Positions 37,178 through 47,838 of a stretch of DNA of 64,000 nucleotides are shown here, piece after piece. The notes under the pieces are model-generated. The model saw only the letters and a list, made by a program, of their open reading frames with translations, did no database searches and had not been told where the DNA came from. Each line of letters opens with the position of its first letter. Position 1 is the first letter of the stretch. The translations under genes were made by a program, and so were the position numbers. Source of the DNA: Jacaranda mimosifolia (Eukaryota; Streptophyta; Magnoliopsida; Lamiales; Bignoniaceae); contig CM032123.1 of assembly GCA_018894105.1 (NCBI GenBank), forward strand, positions 5,767,001 to 5,831,000. Direction: 5' to 3'.

Positions 37178-37195
37178 TTATACTACTATATATTA
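37066..37195. repeat. 65-bp direct duplication of MITE end plus promoter TATA region
   Basis: Units 37066-37130 and 37131-37195 differ at about one base (caccttct versus caccctct). Each contains the MITE right end, the TTA and the host sequence tatactactatatatta, so the presumed TATA segment of copy B is present twice. Confidence 0.85.
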
Positions 37196-37905
37196 TCTTT
37201 CAGAACCAACTACAAAGCACATGGAAAAATGTTGATGGATTTTGTCCAATTTTTGTTTATACTATCTTGTGGACATGTTTTCATATCCTCAACTAATTTT
37301 ACGACCCTGGAGACCAGCCAGCTATCCTCCGGGGCCTCCACTTTTTCCGATTATTGGAAACATTCTCCAACTAATTGGCGCCCAAAACCTCCACCAATCA
37401 CTCGCCAAACTGTCAAGGATTTATGGCCCTATGATGCACTTCAAGTTTGGCAGCGTAGACACAATAGTCGTATGTCCTCCGCGGAAATTGCTAAAGAAAT
37501 ATTTCAAAAGTATGATCAGGTTCACTCCAGTCAACCCCTCCCGGCTGTATCCGATGTTGACGGCCACAACAAGATGTCCATTGGGTGGCTCCCCGCATAC
37601 ATCCGGTGGCGAGTTCTTGGGAGAATATGCAAAGAGCAGATGCTTTCGCAGCAGAGACTTGATGCAAGCCAGGGCCTCCGCCAGGAAAAGTAGAAGAAAC
37701 TCCGTTAGTACGTGCAAGAATGTTGCAATAGCTGCCAAGTTGTGGATATCGCTGATGCTGCCTTTACTACAACGCTAAATCTTATTTCAGCCAGTTTGTT
37801 TTCGATGGATTTTGGTCAATATAGTTCAGATTCATCGGAAGAATTCAAGGAAATTGTGCATGGTATAATGGAAGCCTTAGGGCGCGCCAAATCTTGCTGA
37901 CTACT

Positions 37906-38050
37906 CACTACTAGAAAAAATATGTTCAGCGTTCACTTTCAATAATCGTTAAAAGTAAAAAAATGGTAGCTAAAACTTATAGTGGCCAAAATAACGATGG
38001 CCGCAGGTGGTCACAACAGAGTAGCCACTAAAAGTGTTCAATGATGAGTT
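37906..38050 (+). mobile_element. CACTA-type element end in exon 1 of copy B
   Basis: CACTACTAGAAAAAATATG at 37906 is a classic plant CACTA (En/Spm) terminus, followed by GTGGC/GCCAC-type motifs to about 38030. No opposite terminus was found before intron-homologous sequence resumes near 38100 (aagatcaatcatttgagc matches the copy A intron near 23990). This is a relic left after an internal deletion that also removed P450 sequence. Confidence 0.7.
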
Positions 38051-38267
38051 AGTAACCTGGAACAAAAACTCAAACATTCTTTTACAATGAACATGAAGAT
38101 ATAATGAACAAAACCATGCAAGATCTTTTCTTCAAACATGTAAGATCAATCATTTGAGCTTTTACCTAGAAGAGACACAAACCATTGAACAAAATAATTA
38201 CTTGACTAAATACAGTGAGATATGTTGGGTGTAAATATATGATTTGAGAGAGAAATGATAAATTGGA

Positions 38268-38891
38268 AGAAGAAATTTGATATAACACTGCAATATTACA
38301 ATGTTTTTCCAAAGTTCATGTAATAAAACTTTGGAAATATATTTTTGCTCTAGGTTTCTACTTTAATATTTTCCTCTCAATACACAAACATACATCTTTC
38401 TCTACACTTCTATTTTTTATTTTTATTTTTTTGTGCTAAATCGGGAACATAAAAGACATCCTTAATGAAGATTCAAGAATGGTCAAGAAGTCAAAGGAAG
38501 ATTCAAGAAAAATCAAAGGAGGTGAAGTTGCAAAGTTTGATTCCACTTCCTATATCAAGAGATAAGGTTAGAGAAGAAATTTGATATAACACTGCAATAT
38601 TACAATGTTTTTCCAAAGTTCATGCAATAAAACTTTGAAAATATATTTTTGTTTTAGGTTTCTACTTTAATATTTTCCTCTCAATACACAAACATACATC
38701 TCTCTCTACACTTCTATTTTTTTTTTTTAATTTTTTTGGAGGAAGAAATTTGATATAACACTACAATATTACAATGCTTTTCCAAAGTTCATGCAATAAA
38801 ACTTTGGAAATGTATTTTTGCTCAAGTTTCTACTTTAATATTTTCCTCTCAATACACAAACATACATCTCTCTCTACACTTCTATTTTCTT
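38268..38891. repeat. Three dispersed copies of a 150-bp unit in the copy B intron
   Basis: Units start near 38268, 38572 and 38742. Each runs from gaagaaatttgatataacac through ttccaaagttcatg and ttctactttaatattttcct to tctacacttctatttt and a T-rich tail. The 2nd and 3rd copies are almost contiguous; the 1st is separated by about 150 bp of other sequence. The units are closely similar, so the duplication is recent. The T-rich ends may mark slippage. Confidence 0.8.
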
Positions 38892-39336
38892 TTTTTTTTT
38901 TAAATTAAATTTTGAATTACAAATTGCTTTTCTAACAAGATACTCATCACACAATTATCATCCAATTACTTAAAGCTCCAGTTTCTTGCAAAATTGTGAT
39001 TATAACTAATATTTGCTTTACGTTAAGATTTATTTGTTACAGGAACAGACACGAATGTAGCAACAGTAGAATGGGCCACGGATGAATTAATACACAATCC
39101 TCAAAAGATGGCAAAAGCTAGAAAACGAGCTCCAAATTGTCATTGGCCAAAAGAAGACATGTTGAAGAATCAGATATATCTAGGTTGCCATACTTGCAGG
39201 CTGTGTTTTAGGAGACTTTGAGGCTTCACCCGGCGGCTCCTTTACTGGTGCCTCATAAAGCTGATGCTGATATAGAAATTAATGGTTGCATAGTACCTAA
39301 AGATGCTCAAATACTTGTTAATATATGGGCATCTGG

Positions 39337-41350
39337 CACTACACGAAAAATTGCTTTTAGTGGCATTAAAAAGTAAAAGTGCCACTTAAATAGTGTTATA
39401 GTAACAATTTTATAGTTAGTGGCATTTGTTAAAAATGCCACTTATAGTGATGAGGTTAAAGGTATAAATGTCATCAATTTATCTCTATCATGACATTAAT
39501 GAAGTGCAACAAAAAATGTATCAGATGATACATTAAAATGTCATAAAAAAATACATTAAATAACATGTCAAAGTGCCACTAAATATATTTTTAAATGGCA
39601 TGCTAACATGCCACTAAAAATGTATGTAGCGGCATGTTAAAATTCCACCAAAGTTTCTTTAAATGACAATGTAATACACCACAAAAAGTACAATAAATAA
39701 CATGTTAAAATGTCACAAAAATAATTTTGAATGACATGCTAATTTGTCACAAAAAGTATATATAATGATGTTAAAATGCCACAAAAGATTCCTTTAGATG
39801 ATATATTAACATGTCAAAGAAATTAATTAAGTTACATGTTAAATTAAATGCCACAGAAGATTAATTTGAATGACATGTTAATCTACATTTAGTATTCCAT
39901 ATATGAGACTCCAACATGCCCCAATCATCCTGTATAAGACTCGAACATGAAACCATTTATTTGCAAAGATGTGAGTTTACTATCAAGCTACCATTCAAAT
40001 GTTCAGTCTATATAGTCAAAAATATTAATTTATTTTCATACTTTGAAAGTCTACCTTTTAATTATTTAATATGTGCTCAAAGTTATTATATTAAATAACA
40101 CATGAAAAGGTGTGATAGATTAAATTTAAAGATAGCAAAATATTAAAAAAAAAAATGTATAATTGAGATAGAAAAATAGGCAAAAACTTAAATTTTGATA
40201 CTTCTTTAAAAATATGGTTAATTTAGTTGATATGAAAAGTGTATTAAGTGGTTAATTTAATTAACTATTTATGTCAAGATATAAATTAATAAATTTTTAT
40301 AATTGTTAATATACCTATACTTTATCTACTTTTGCAATACTTACTTCGTGTCAAGCTATAATTAAATTATGAGAGATTTTTTTTTCTAAAAAAATATAAA
40401 TACTAATTAAATGCCTTTAACATATATATAGTTATGTTAATATTTTCATGAGATTACATTTTTTTAACATTTATTAATCAATTGCCATTAAATTTATATT
40501 ATAGTGGCTTTACTATCAATATAATACTTTAAGGTGTCACTATACTATAAAATAGTGTTAAATTAGTGCCACTAAATAATTTGTGGCATCTTTTACGAAT
40601 GACACCATAAATAAATATGAAAGATACTTTTAGGAAATAATCAATGGCTCTACTTAAATGCCTTATAAATATATTTAAGTTGGCATTTTCAATCAAATGT
40701 TATTATTTTTATTTGTCATTTATTAATCAAACGTTACTAAATATTGTATTACAATGACTTTTTCTATAATTATCAATATATTACTTTTTTGTGTCATTAT
40801 ACTATATAATGTTATGAAATTAGTGCTAGTAAATATTTTGTGGTATTTTTCCTACATGACACCATAAATAAATATGAGTGACATTTTTTAAGAAAAAAAT
40901 TAGTGACACTAATTAAACGTGTTCAAATTATATTTTTGTGGACGTTTTGTAATCCAATGCCACTATTTTATATATCATTTAATAATCAAATGACACTAAT
41001 ATTTTATTATAGTGACATGTGTTTCAACTATCACTACTATATTACTTTGTGTGTCATTACACTATAAAATGCCACTTAGTTAATGCCACTAAATACTTTA
41101 TGATATTTTTTTCAAATAACACCATAATTACATCTTAGTGGTAGGTTTCTATGAAAAATTAGTGGCAATAATTAAATGTCTCTGAAATATATTTATCTCG
41201 GCATTATTTTGGCTTTCATTTAATAATCAAATGCCACTAAATATTAAATTATAATGGCATTCTTTTGTGATTATCACTATATTATTTTTTGTGTCATTAT
41301 ATCACAATGTCATTGAATTAGTGTCACTATATGCAAGTTTTCTTGCAGTG
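39337..41350. mobile_element. Non-autonomous CACTA element inside exon 2 of copy B
   Basis: It begins CACTACACGAAAAATTGC and ends TTTTCTTGCAGTG (reverse complement CACTGCAAGAAAA), with TGG (39334-39336) and CGG (41351-41353) as a slightly diverged 3-bp target duplication. P450 sequence resumes exactly (a WAS-GRHSR junction in the copy A alignment). Subterminal copies of AGTGGCAT and ATGCCACT are frequent through both ends, the usual transposase-binding arrangement. There is no coding region in 2,014 bp. Confidence 0.85.
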
Positions 41351-41656
41351 CGGTAGACATTCTCGTATATGGTCAAATCCTAATTCTTTTGAGCCAGAGA
41401 GATTTTTAGATGGCAAAATAAATGTCAAGGGTCAAGATTTTGAGCTCATTCCATTTGGCTCGAGGAGGAGAATATGCCAGGGATATCCATTGGCTTATCG
41501 GATTCGGATGGTGCATCTCCTAGTAGCCTCCCTGATTCACACGTTTGATTGGAAGCTTGAACCGGGGATTAAGCCAGAAGAAATGGACATAAATGAAATT
41601 TCAAATTTACATTGCAGAAGGCAGCGTCTCTGAAGGCTGTTCCTGTCAAACTCTGA

Positions 41657-42065
41657 GATATTTTGTCGCTGAAATGAAAATGAGAATAAATTTACTTTAA
41701 ATTTTAAATATTATAAGATAATAACTTTGTTTAGTAATCGTCTTCAATAAGTAATTACATGGAACAGGGAGTACCTTAAGAATAGATAAACTACTTCTAT
41801 CTTTATTTAATTTAGTGCTCTTTTTTCCGTATTACAAATTTGGTCCTTTCTCTCTTTCTCAACAACCATCATGCCCCTTCCTTCACTAATAATTTATTTA
41901 TAAACTCAAGATTCACTTCAAACAAAATGAATTCAAATTATACTCCAATTCATTACTATCCCCACGTATATAAGTACAATATGAAGTCAATAATTTCTTT
42001 GCATATTCTCACGACTATACCTAGAGTATGCACCTTTCTCCTTTAGAGTTTCGTGAATAGCAATA
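41657..42065 (+). other. 3' flank of copy B
   Basis: The first 170 bp match the copy A 3' UTR (gagaataaatttactttaaa, gataataactttgtttagta, acatggaacag). The remainder has no recognisable feature. Confidence 0.6.
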
Positions 42066-42457
42066 CACTACAAAAAAGTATTATATTAGTAACAAAACAA
42101 TATGTGATAATATAAAAATTGTCATTAATGATATATATTAAGTGACATTAGCTTTTATTTTGTCATTAGTAATTTTTTTTTAGGTGATAATAATTTTTAT
42201 TTTATAACAATATAGCTCATTAGTGATTAAAACTAATATTTTAAATTGTTACTATTAATAATTAGTGACACTTCTATGGTGACAACCTAGTGACAATAAA
42301 AATTGACACTATAATTTACGACAAAATTTTCATTATTACTAAGTTATCACCATAGGGGTATCACAAATTGTCAATGGTCACAACTTAAACACTATTATTG
42401 TTACTATTTAGTTTGTAAGAACCATATAGGTGACAAAACAAAATTTTTTATCACCTA

Positions 42458-42496
<39 letters not shown>

Positions 42497-42548
42497 GTGA
42501 TAATTTTTGTGTTGCCACTAATTTATTTTATTTTATTTTTTTACTGTG
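42066..42548. mobile_element. Short CACTA-like MITE
   Basis: CACTACAAAAAAGTATTA on the left and TTTTTTTACTGTG on the right, with GTGACAA/TTGTCAC-type subterminal motifs on both sides. A (TA)n run lies near the right end. The flanking three bases (ATA and TAT) do not match, so the limits are provisional. Confidence 0.5.
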
Positions 42549-43739
42549 TATCCTAACATGAATACAAGTAGCTTTTCAAAATATATAATGCATGGACAAA
42601 AATTTTGTCTCTAGATATTAGAGCAACGAAAAGTGATGGCAAATGAAAGTTTATTGATTTGATGAAGAATTTGAATACAATCTCTGTTTTGAATTCACTG
42701 TTTCTTTTCCCAAGAATAATAAGTTTGAATTTTGAAAATTTGAAGGTGAGATGATATTTGGTTCTCATTCGAACTATTTGATCTTTTATAAAGTTAATTC
42801 AATATCATAGTACCATGAGCTGATCAAAATCAAAATCTATAACTTTCATGAACACCTAACTATGAAGACTTCAAATTCTTAGAACTTTGAATCTTCTTAA
42901 ACTTTCAGATTTTTTGTTCTTTTACCATTGTAAAATATTCATTGGTCACTAGAATCCATAATAAATTAATGAATGACTAATGAGGGCAAATCCATAAATC
43001 TACAAATAAATTCAAAACAAACATGCAGAATAGTTGTGAAACTAAAAGCCACAACGATTTAGATCTTCTATTTCAATTTATGTTTCATCTCCTATTCCAT
43101 TTTATGGATATATAACACATGTATTAAATATTTTCTTATAAAAATAATTGATTGAGAATCAAATACATGTGATATATATACATCAAATAGGAGATGAAAC
43201 ACGAAATGGAGTAGAAGATCCAAAATGAAGCCCCAATAAAATGATTGTCTTTATCTATTCTATATATAGATAAAAGTGTGTAACTTTTAAATTTATTAAT
43301 AGATATTATATATGGTACTCTACATTTTTTAAAAATTATATATAAACTAAGATCTGAAACAATATTATATATCATTGGTCTCAAGAAACATAACCATATC
43401 ATAATTGTTCGCACTGTAATCGACTAGAACTGAAATATATCGATTCAAAGTTAATTTGTATTTTTAAAGAGACAAATTCAAGATTAGCATCAATCAAATA
43501 TATATTTTCATAAATAAAATCAAACTTTATTATACAGAAGTTTAAAAGCTATGATGAGAAATATAACTTCCATGTATTCCATCTTTCTTCTCACAAGTGT
43601 GTGTGTGCGTGCGCGCATATATATCCATTGAATATCTGTCCATATAATTATCTAAAAGAGTTAATTAATTACTAAACAAAGTTATTAATTCCTTCATAAT
43701 CTTTATGTTAAAGGTAAATTTATTCTCCAACATTGTATC
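42549..43739. other. Intergenic, nothing recognised
   Basis: AT-rich. Repeated phrases (aggagatgaaacacgaaatgga, and ttatgtttcatctcctattcc in opposite sense near 43080) suggest a small inverted-repeat element around 43075-43220. There is no gene. A GT/GC repeat lies at about 43599-43615. Confidence 0.4.
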
Positions 43740-43971
43740 TCAGAACTTGACAGGAATAGCTTACAGGGGCAGGGCTTTCTGCAACGTAATGGTGAAGTTT
43801 TCCTCCATGTTCATTTCTTCCAGCCTAATTCCCTGTTCAAGTTTCCAATCAAAGTTGTGAATCAGGGAAGCCACCATGAGGGGCGCCATGCGATAAGCCA
43901 ATGGTAATCCTGGACGTATTCTCCTCCCAGAGCCAAATGGAATAAGTTCAAAATCTTGACCCCTCATATCT

Positions 43972-44319
43972 TGTTAAGGATTGGACCTTGGCCCTAACTC
44001 AACCCCAAAAGCTAATTCGAGGGGTGAAGATTCCCCAATACCATATATAGAAACCACAACTTATTTATTTAACTGATGTGGGATACTAACACACCTCGTG
44101 CACGCTCAGAAATGTACATTTGGAACGTGGAATTACGTGAAATTGGTGGTTCAACAACACTAGGTAGCTCAATATCAGGAATAAGTGGCTCTTATATCAT
44201 CTTAAGGATTGGACCTTGGGCCTAATTCAACTCCAAAAACTAGTTCGAGGGGTGAGGATTGTCCAATACCACATATAGAGACCACAATTTATTTATTTCA
44301 TCGATGTGGGACACTAACA
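43972..44319 (-). mobile_element. TRIM retrotransposon in exon 2 of copy C
   Basis: Two 120-bp direct repeats (43972-44091 and 44200-44319), similar in sequence, begin on the minus strand TGTTAG(T/A)(A/G)TCCCACATC and carry CCAAGGTCCAATCCTTAA near the 3' end. The 3' LTR ends in CA, the 5' LTR in GA. Between them are 108 bp, starting with a primer-site-like TGATATAAGAGCC (plus 44187-44199). Flanks AGAAA and AGATA form a near-perfect 5-bp target duplication. Removing it joins KIE to MRGQDF in frame. There is no coding region, as expected for a terminal-repeat retrotransposon in miniature. Confidence 0.85.
44187..44199 (-). other. TRIM primer-binding site
   Basis: On the minus strand TGATATAAGAGCC follows the 5' LTR and resembles TGGTATCAGAGCC, complementary to the initiator methionine tRNA. 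Confidence 0.6.
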
Positions 44320-44822
44320 TTTCTATTTTGCTGTATAAAAATCTTTCAGGCTCAAAAGAATCAGGATTTGACCATGTACAAGAATCTCTGCCGATTGCCC
44401 ATACATTAATTAATATTTGTGCATTTCCAGGTACTATATAAGCATTAATTTCTGTATCAGTCTCAACCTTGTGATGTACCAGTAAAGGAGCCGACGGGTG
44501 AAGCCTCAAAGTCTCTTTGGATACTGCCTGTAAGTATGGCAGTCTAGATATGGCTGATTCTTCGACGAATCCGTTCTGGCCAATGACAGATTGAAGCTCG
44601 TTTCTTGCTTTTGCCATCTTATCCGGATTGTGAATTAATTGTGTCATGGCCCACACTACTGTGGTTGCAGTAGTGTCTGTTCCTATAACAAATAAATCCT
44701 AATATATATATAAAGCAGAAATTAGTGTTTTCTAAAAGAATTTAAAAGTGATTATTATATTTGAAAAAATTTCAAGTTATTCAAGTGGCCCATGCATGTA
44801 TTCAATCGAATTGTGAATCGTC

Positions 44823-44860
<38 letters not shown>

Positions 44861-44920
44861 CCAAAGAGGTATATATATACATAGAGGTATATATACAATA
44901 TATTAGGAATATATATATAG

Positions 44921-46494
44921 TGAATTGCATTTTACCTCTCTGTGTTAGCCATAAGTTGCAAAAAAAACCCCTATGAAAAAACAATAAGCAATGCACCTCT
45001 TTGTGATTTTAAAAAAATAGCAAATTACCCCCCTCCGACTGGCGGTGAAAATCACGCGCGGCAAGTGAGGTTGGTTTTAGGGTTTTTGGTGATGAAATAT
45101 CAATTTTGCCCCTTAATATCAACCGTTGGATTTATTTAAAAAAATTGACGGTTCAGATTACTTCTATCTAAAAAATATATATATAAAATATAAAAATATA
45201 TTTATATATACCTACATATACATATTTATATATAAAATATATGTATATGTATTATATACACATATTTATATATATATATAAACCCACTACCCACTACCCA
45301 CCCCTGGTAACCCACCCAACCCTCCCCCACCACACCAGTAGCGGCCATGGCCGCCGGCGAATGCTACCCTGGCGGCCGCCTCCTTCAAGCAGTGGCATGG
45401 CTGCCATAGCCGCGTTTGCAGGCGGCCATGGATGCTGCCTTTGCGGCGGCGGCCTCCATGGCCGCCTGCAAACGCAGCCATGGTGGCTGCGTCCACCTCT
45501 AGTTTTGCAGGCGGCCATGGAGGCCGCCGCCGCAAAGGCAGCATCCATGGCCGCTTGAATATAAAAAGAAAATAAAATAAAAATTGAAAAACGACGCCAT
45601 GGCTGGCCATTGCTGCCAGTGGCCGGATCTGGCCAGATCAGTATCTGGCCACAATACTGCCATGGCAGCCCACGAGGTAAGGTTTGAGGAGAGGGGATGG
45701 GGGGTGGGTTATTAAATAATTATATATATATATATATTATCATATATGTACTGTATGCTATTATATATCTTATCATATATGTATTATAATGTATATATTA
45801 TTATATGTATTATCATATATATGGTAATAAATATATAAATATAAATATCTTATAAAAAATATATATGTATATAAATATAATATATATTTTCATAAATATA
45901 TACAATATTTAATTTGAAATAAATAATTAGAAAGAGAAAAGATATAAACAAAAGTTATTTAAATTTTATAGATAAAATTTTAAGATGGGGGTGGGGGTGG
46001 GGTTTATTATATAAAATATAATATAAAATGTCTATTTAGTAATATATATTATGTATAAATATACATAAATATTATGTATTTATAATGTATTATATTATAT
46101 ATATTATATTATGTTTATTTATTATATATTATATATTTATATTTGTATATATATAATATATATAAATAAAAAAAGAATAAATTAGAAAGATGAATAAACA
46201 AAAAAATTAAAAACAGTTTTTAAATTTAAAAATAAAAAAATTGGTATGAAGGAGATGAAAAAGATATATAAAAATATATTTAAAAAGAATAAATAAATAA
46301 AATTGATAATATATGAAGGAATTAGGGGTAGTATAGTCTTTATACATTGAAATTATGATTAAATTGCAGCAAATCACAAAGGGGAGGCGGTGTGCCTATT
46401 TTTTAAAATCACAAGGAGGTGCATTGCCTATTGTTTTTTTATAAGGGATTTTTTTGCAACTTATGACTAACACAGGGGGGTAAAATGCAATTCA
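44921..46494. mobile_element. MULE-like element in the intron of copy C
   Basis: Terminal inverted repeats of about 105 bp: the left starts TGAATTGCATTTTACC and the right end mirrors it (GGTAAAATGCAATTCA). Both contain gtgttag(c/t)cataagttgc and aggtgcattgc-type blocks. It was inserted in a TA repeat, so the target duplication cannot be read. The interior has a GC-rich palindrome (45290-45730) in otherwise AT-rich DNA and no transposase. Related sequence recurs near 54600-55150. Confidence 0.75.
45422..45554. repeat. Perfect 51-bp GC-rich inverted repeat
   Basis: 45422-45472 and 45504-45554 are exact reverse complements, separated by 31 bp that contain a smaller palindrome around CGCAGCCATGG. 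Alanine-rich open frames on both strands are a by-product of GGC/GCC repetition. Confidence 0.9.
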
Positions 46495-47478
46495 CCCTAT
46501 ATATATATAACCATATCATAAAGTAAAATATTAGCATCATTATGCGTATGACTAACGATTCATGACAAAGGTTCAATAAAATTCAAAATTGAAACACTAG
46601 GAAGAATTTCACATACCATAAGTTAGTGTATTATGTCATTTCGGGTTAATTCAGACTCATTTTTGCGGCTGATGTCAAGTAGTTCCTCTAGTATATCGTT
46701 TTTGGATGCGCCGCTTTCTGATTGCAGTCTCTTGTCAATTATATCATCAAAGATTTTGAGCAGTTTCCCAACATATAACGCCGATTTTAGCATAATCCCT
46801 TGAGGATCAATTGGCTTAAGAAACGGGAAGTAGTCAGCAACATTTGGCGTGGCGACGACCTCCAGTACATCATGCACAAGTTCCTTGAACTCGTGTGATG
46901 AATCGGAATTAAACTGAGCAAAATCCGTCGAGAGAAAACTGGCAGAAATAAAATTCAGCGATGTAGTAAAGGCAGCATTAGCAATATCCAGAACTCGGCA
47001 GCTCTCGCTACATTCTTGCACATAGTCTCGCAGTTTCTTCAGCCTTTCCTGGCGGAGGCCCTGGCTTGCATCAAGTCTCTGCTGCGAAAACATATGGTCT
47101 TTGCATATTTTCCAAAGGATCCGCCACTGGTTGGCCGTCGGGAGCCACCCAATTGACACCGTAAACATAGGATACAATCAGGTGGGGTCGGCTGGAGAGG
47201 ACCTGATCATGCTTTTGAAGTACTTGTTTAGCAATTTCCGGGGACGATACAACTATTGTGTCTATGCTGCCAAATTTGAGGTGCATTAAAAGGCCATAAG
47301 TTTTTGAGAGCTTGGTGAGTGATTGGTGGGGGTTTTGCCCGAGTCGGAGAATATTTCAAATAATTGGAAAAAGTGGAGGCCCGGGAGGAAGTCGATGGGG
47401 TCGTAAAAGTGATGTGAATACATAAAAACATGTCCATAAGAAAATACACAGTAGAAACAAAAATAGGACAAATTCCAT

Positions 47479-47838
47479 GAATATTTTTTTTCTGTGTTTG
47501 TTAATTTTCGACCTCTTTGTTCACAAAATATATAGAAGTAATATAAGTTGAACTATTAATCCGAGGAGGCGAGCTTTTACTTGTGGATGAGAGAACTCTG
47601 AGAGTGATTTTTTGTCACATGCTCACAGGCTAGGTAGTAAGCAGTCCATTAAAATTGAAGGGACACCTACAGGCTAAATAATTAAGAAATAGCAAGTCAT
47701 ATTAGGGCGATATCTACAACGTTGGTTATATTTTGCCAGTATGTTTTTTCACCTTTTGAGCAGGCTCAAAAACTTTTCAGCCGCACAATGGCATTCGACC
47801 TGGCAATAGTAAGAATATCTTATTTTGAAATAGATGAT
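47479..47838 (-). promoter_or_regulatory. Promoter region of P450 copy C
   Basis: On the minus strand: gaatgccattgtgcggctga (47800-47780), gttgtagatatcgcc, cctgtaggtgtc, GATTAATAGTTCAA and a TATA-like CTATATATT about 50 bp before the ATG. The order matches the region upstream of copy B, and the core part also matches copy A. It keeps the uninterrupted site at which the MITE entered in copy B. Confidence 0.6.

Larger units (their letters stand above)
37235..41656 (+). pseudogene. CYP76-like cytochrome P450, copy B (shattered pseudogene)
   Basis: Colinear with copy A. The ATG at 37235 is followed by a frameshifted membrane anchor, then PPGPPLFPIIGN, a 1-bp insertion near 37472 and SSAEIAKEIFQKYDQ. 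There are in-frame TAG codons at 37691 and in the next few codons, and a 1-bp insertion near 37882. Exon 1 breaks off at 37905 at a CACTA-type end, so its last 250 bp or so and the 5' part of the intron are gone. Exon 2 resumes at about 39028 with a damaged acceptor, an in-frame stop in the K-helix (AVF then TAG) and several 1-bp shifts. It is split by a 2-kb element (39337-41350) and ends with FEPERF and PFGSRRRICQG, where the loop glycine has become Arg although the cysteine remains. It cannot encode an enzyme. Confidence 0.85.
43740..47478 (-). pseudogene. CYP76-like cytochrome P450, copy C (pseudogene)
   Basis: The start codon is at 47478. Exon 1 is 46617-47478, the intron 44699-46616 (GT-AG) at the same site as in copy A, exon 2 43740-44698. 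Nonsense codons: one in the proline-rich hinge region (PLFPII then TGA, glycine in A and B), one just before the exon 1 end (IIH then TAA) and one near the C-terminus (ALPL then TAA). An 11-bp deletion after VSYVYG shifts the frame. Exon 2 keeps GTDTT, KETLRLHP and FEPERF but is split by a 348-bp TRIM at 43972-44319. The heme loop reads PFGSGRRIRPG: the cysteine that binds the heme iron is arginine (CGT), which alone would abolish P450 catalysis. A MULE fills most of the intron. None of these lesions is shared with A or B. Confidence 0.85.

Noticed and set aside
42066..42548. Matching target duplication for the short CACTA-like MITE
   Set aside because: The flanking bases are ATA and TAT and do not agree, so I report the element with provisional limits and make no claim of a duplication.
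45241..45610. Alanine/glycine/tryptophan-rich open frames of 84-107 residues on both strands
   Set aside because: They are translations of the GC-rich palindrome inside a MULE, open in several frames on both strands because of composition. No start context, domain or splice evidence.
22274..47478. Biosynthetic gene cluster call for the P450 array
   Set aside because: Only one enzyme family is represented in several copies, all broken. The epoxide hydrolase fragment is too small to support a pathway, and no terpene synthase or other partner is present.
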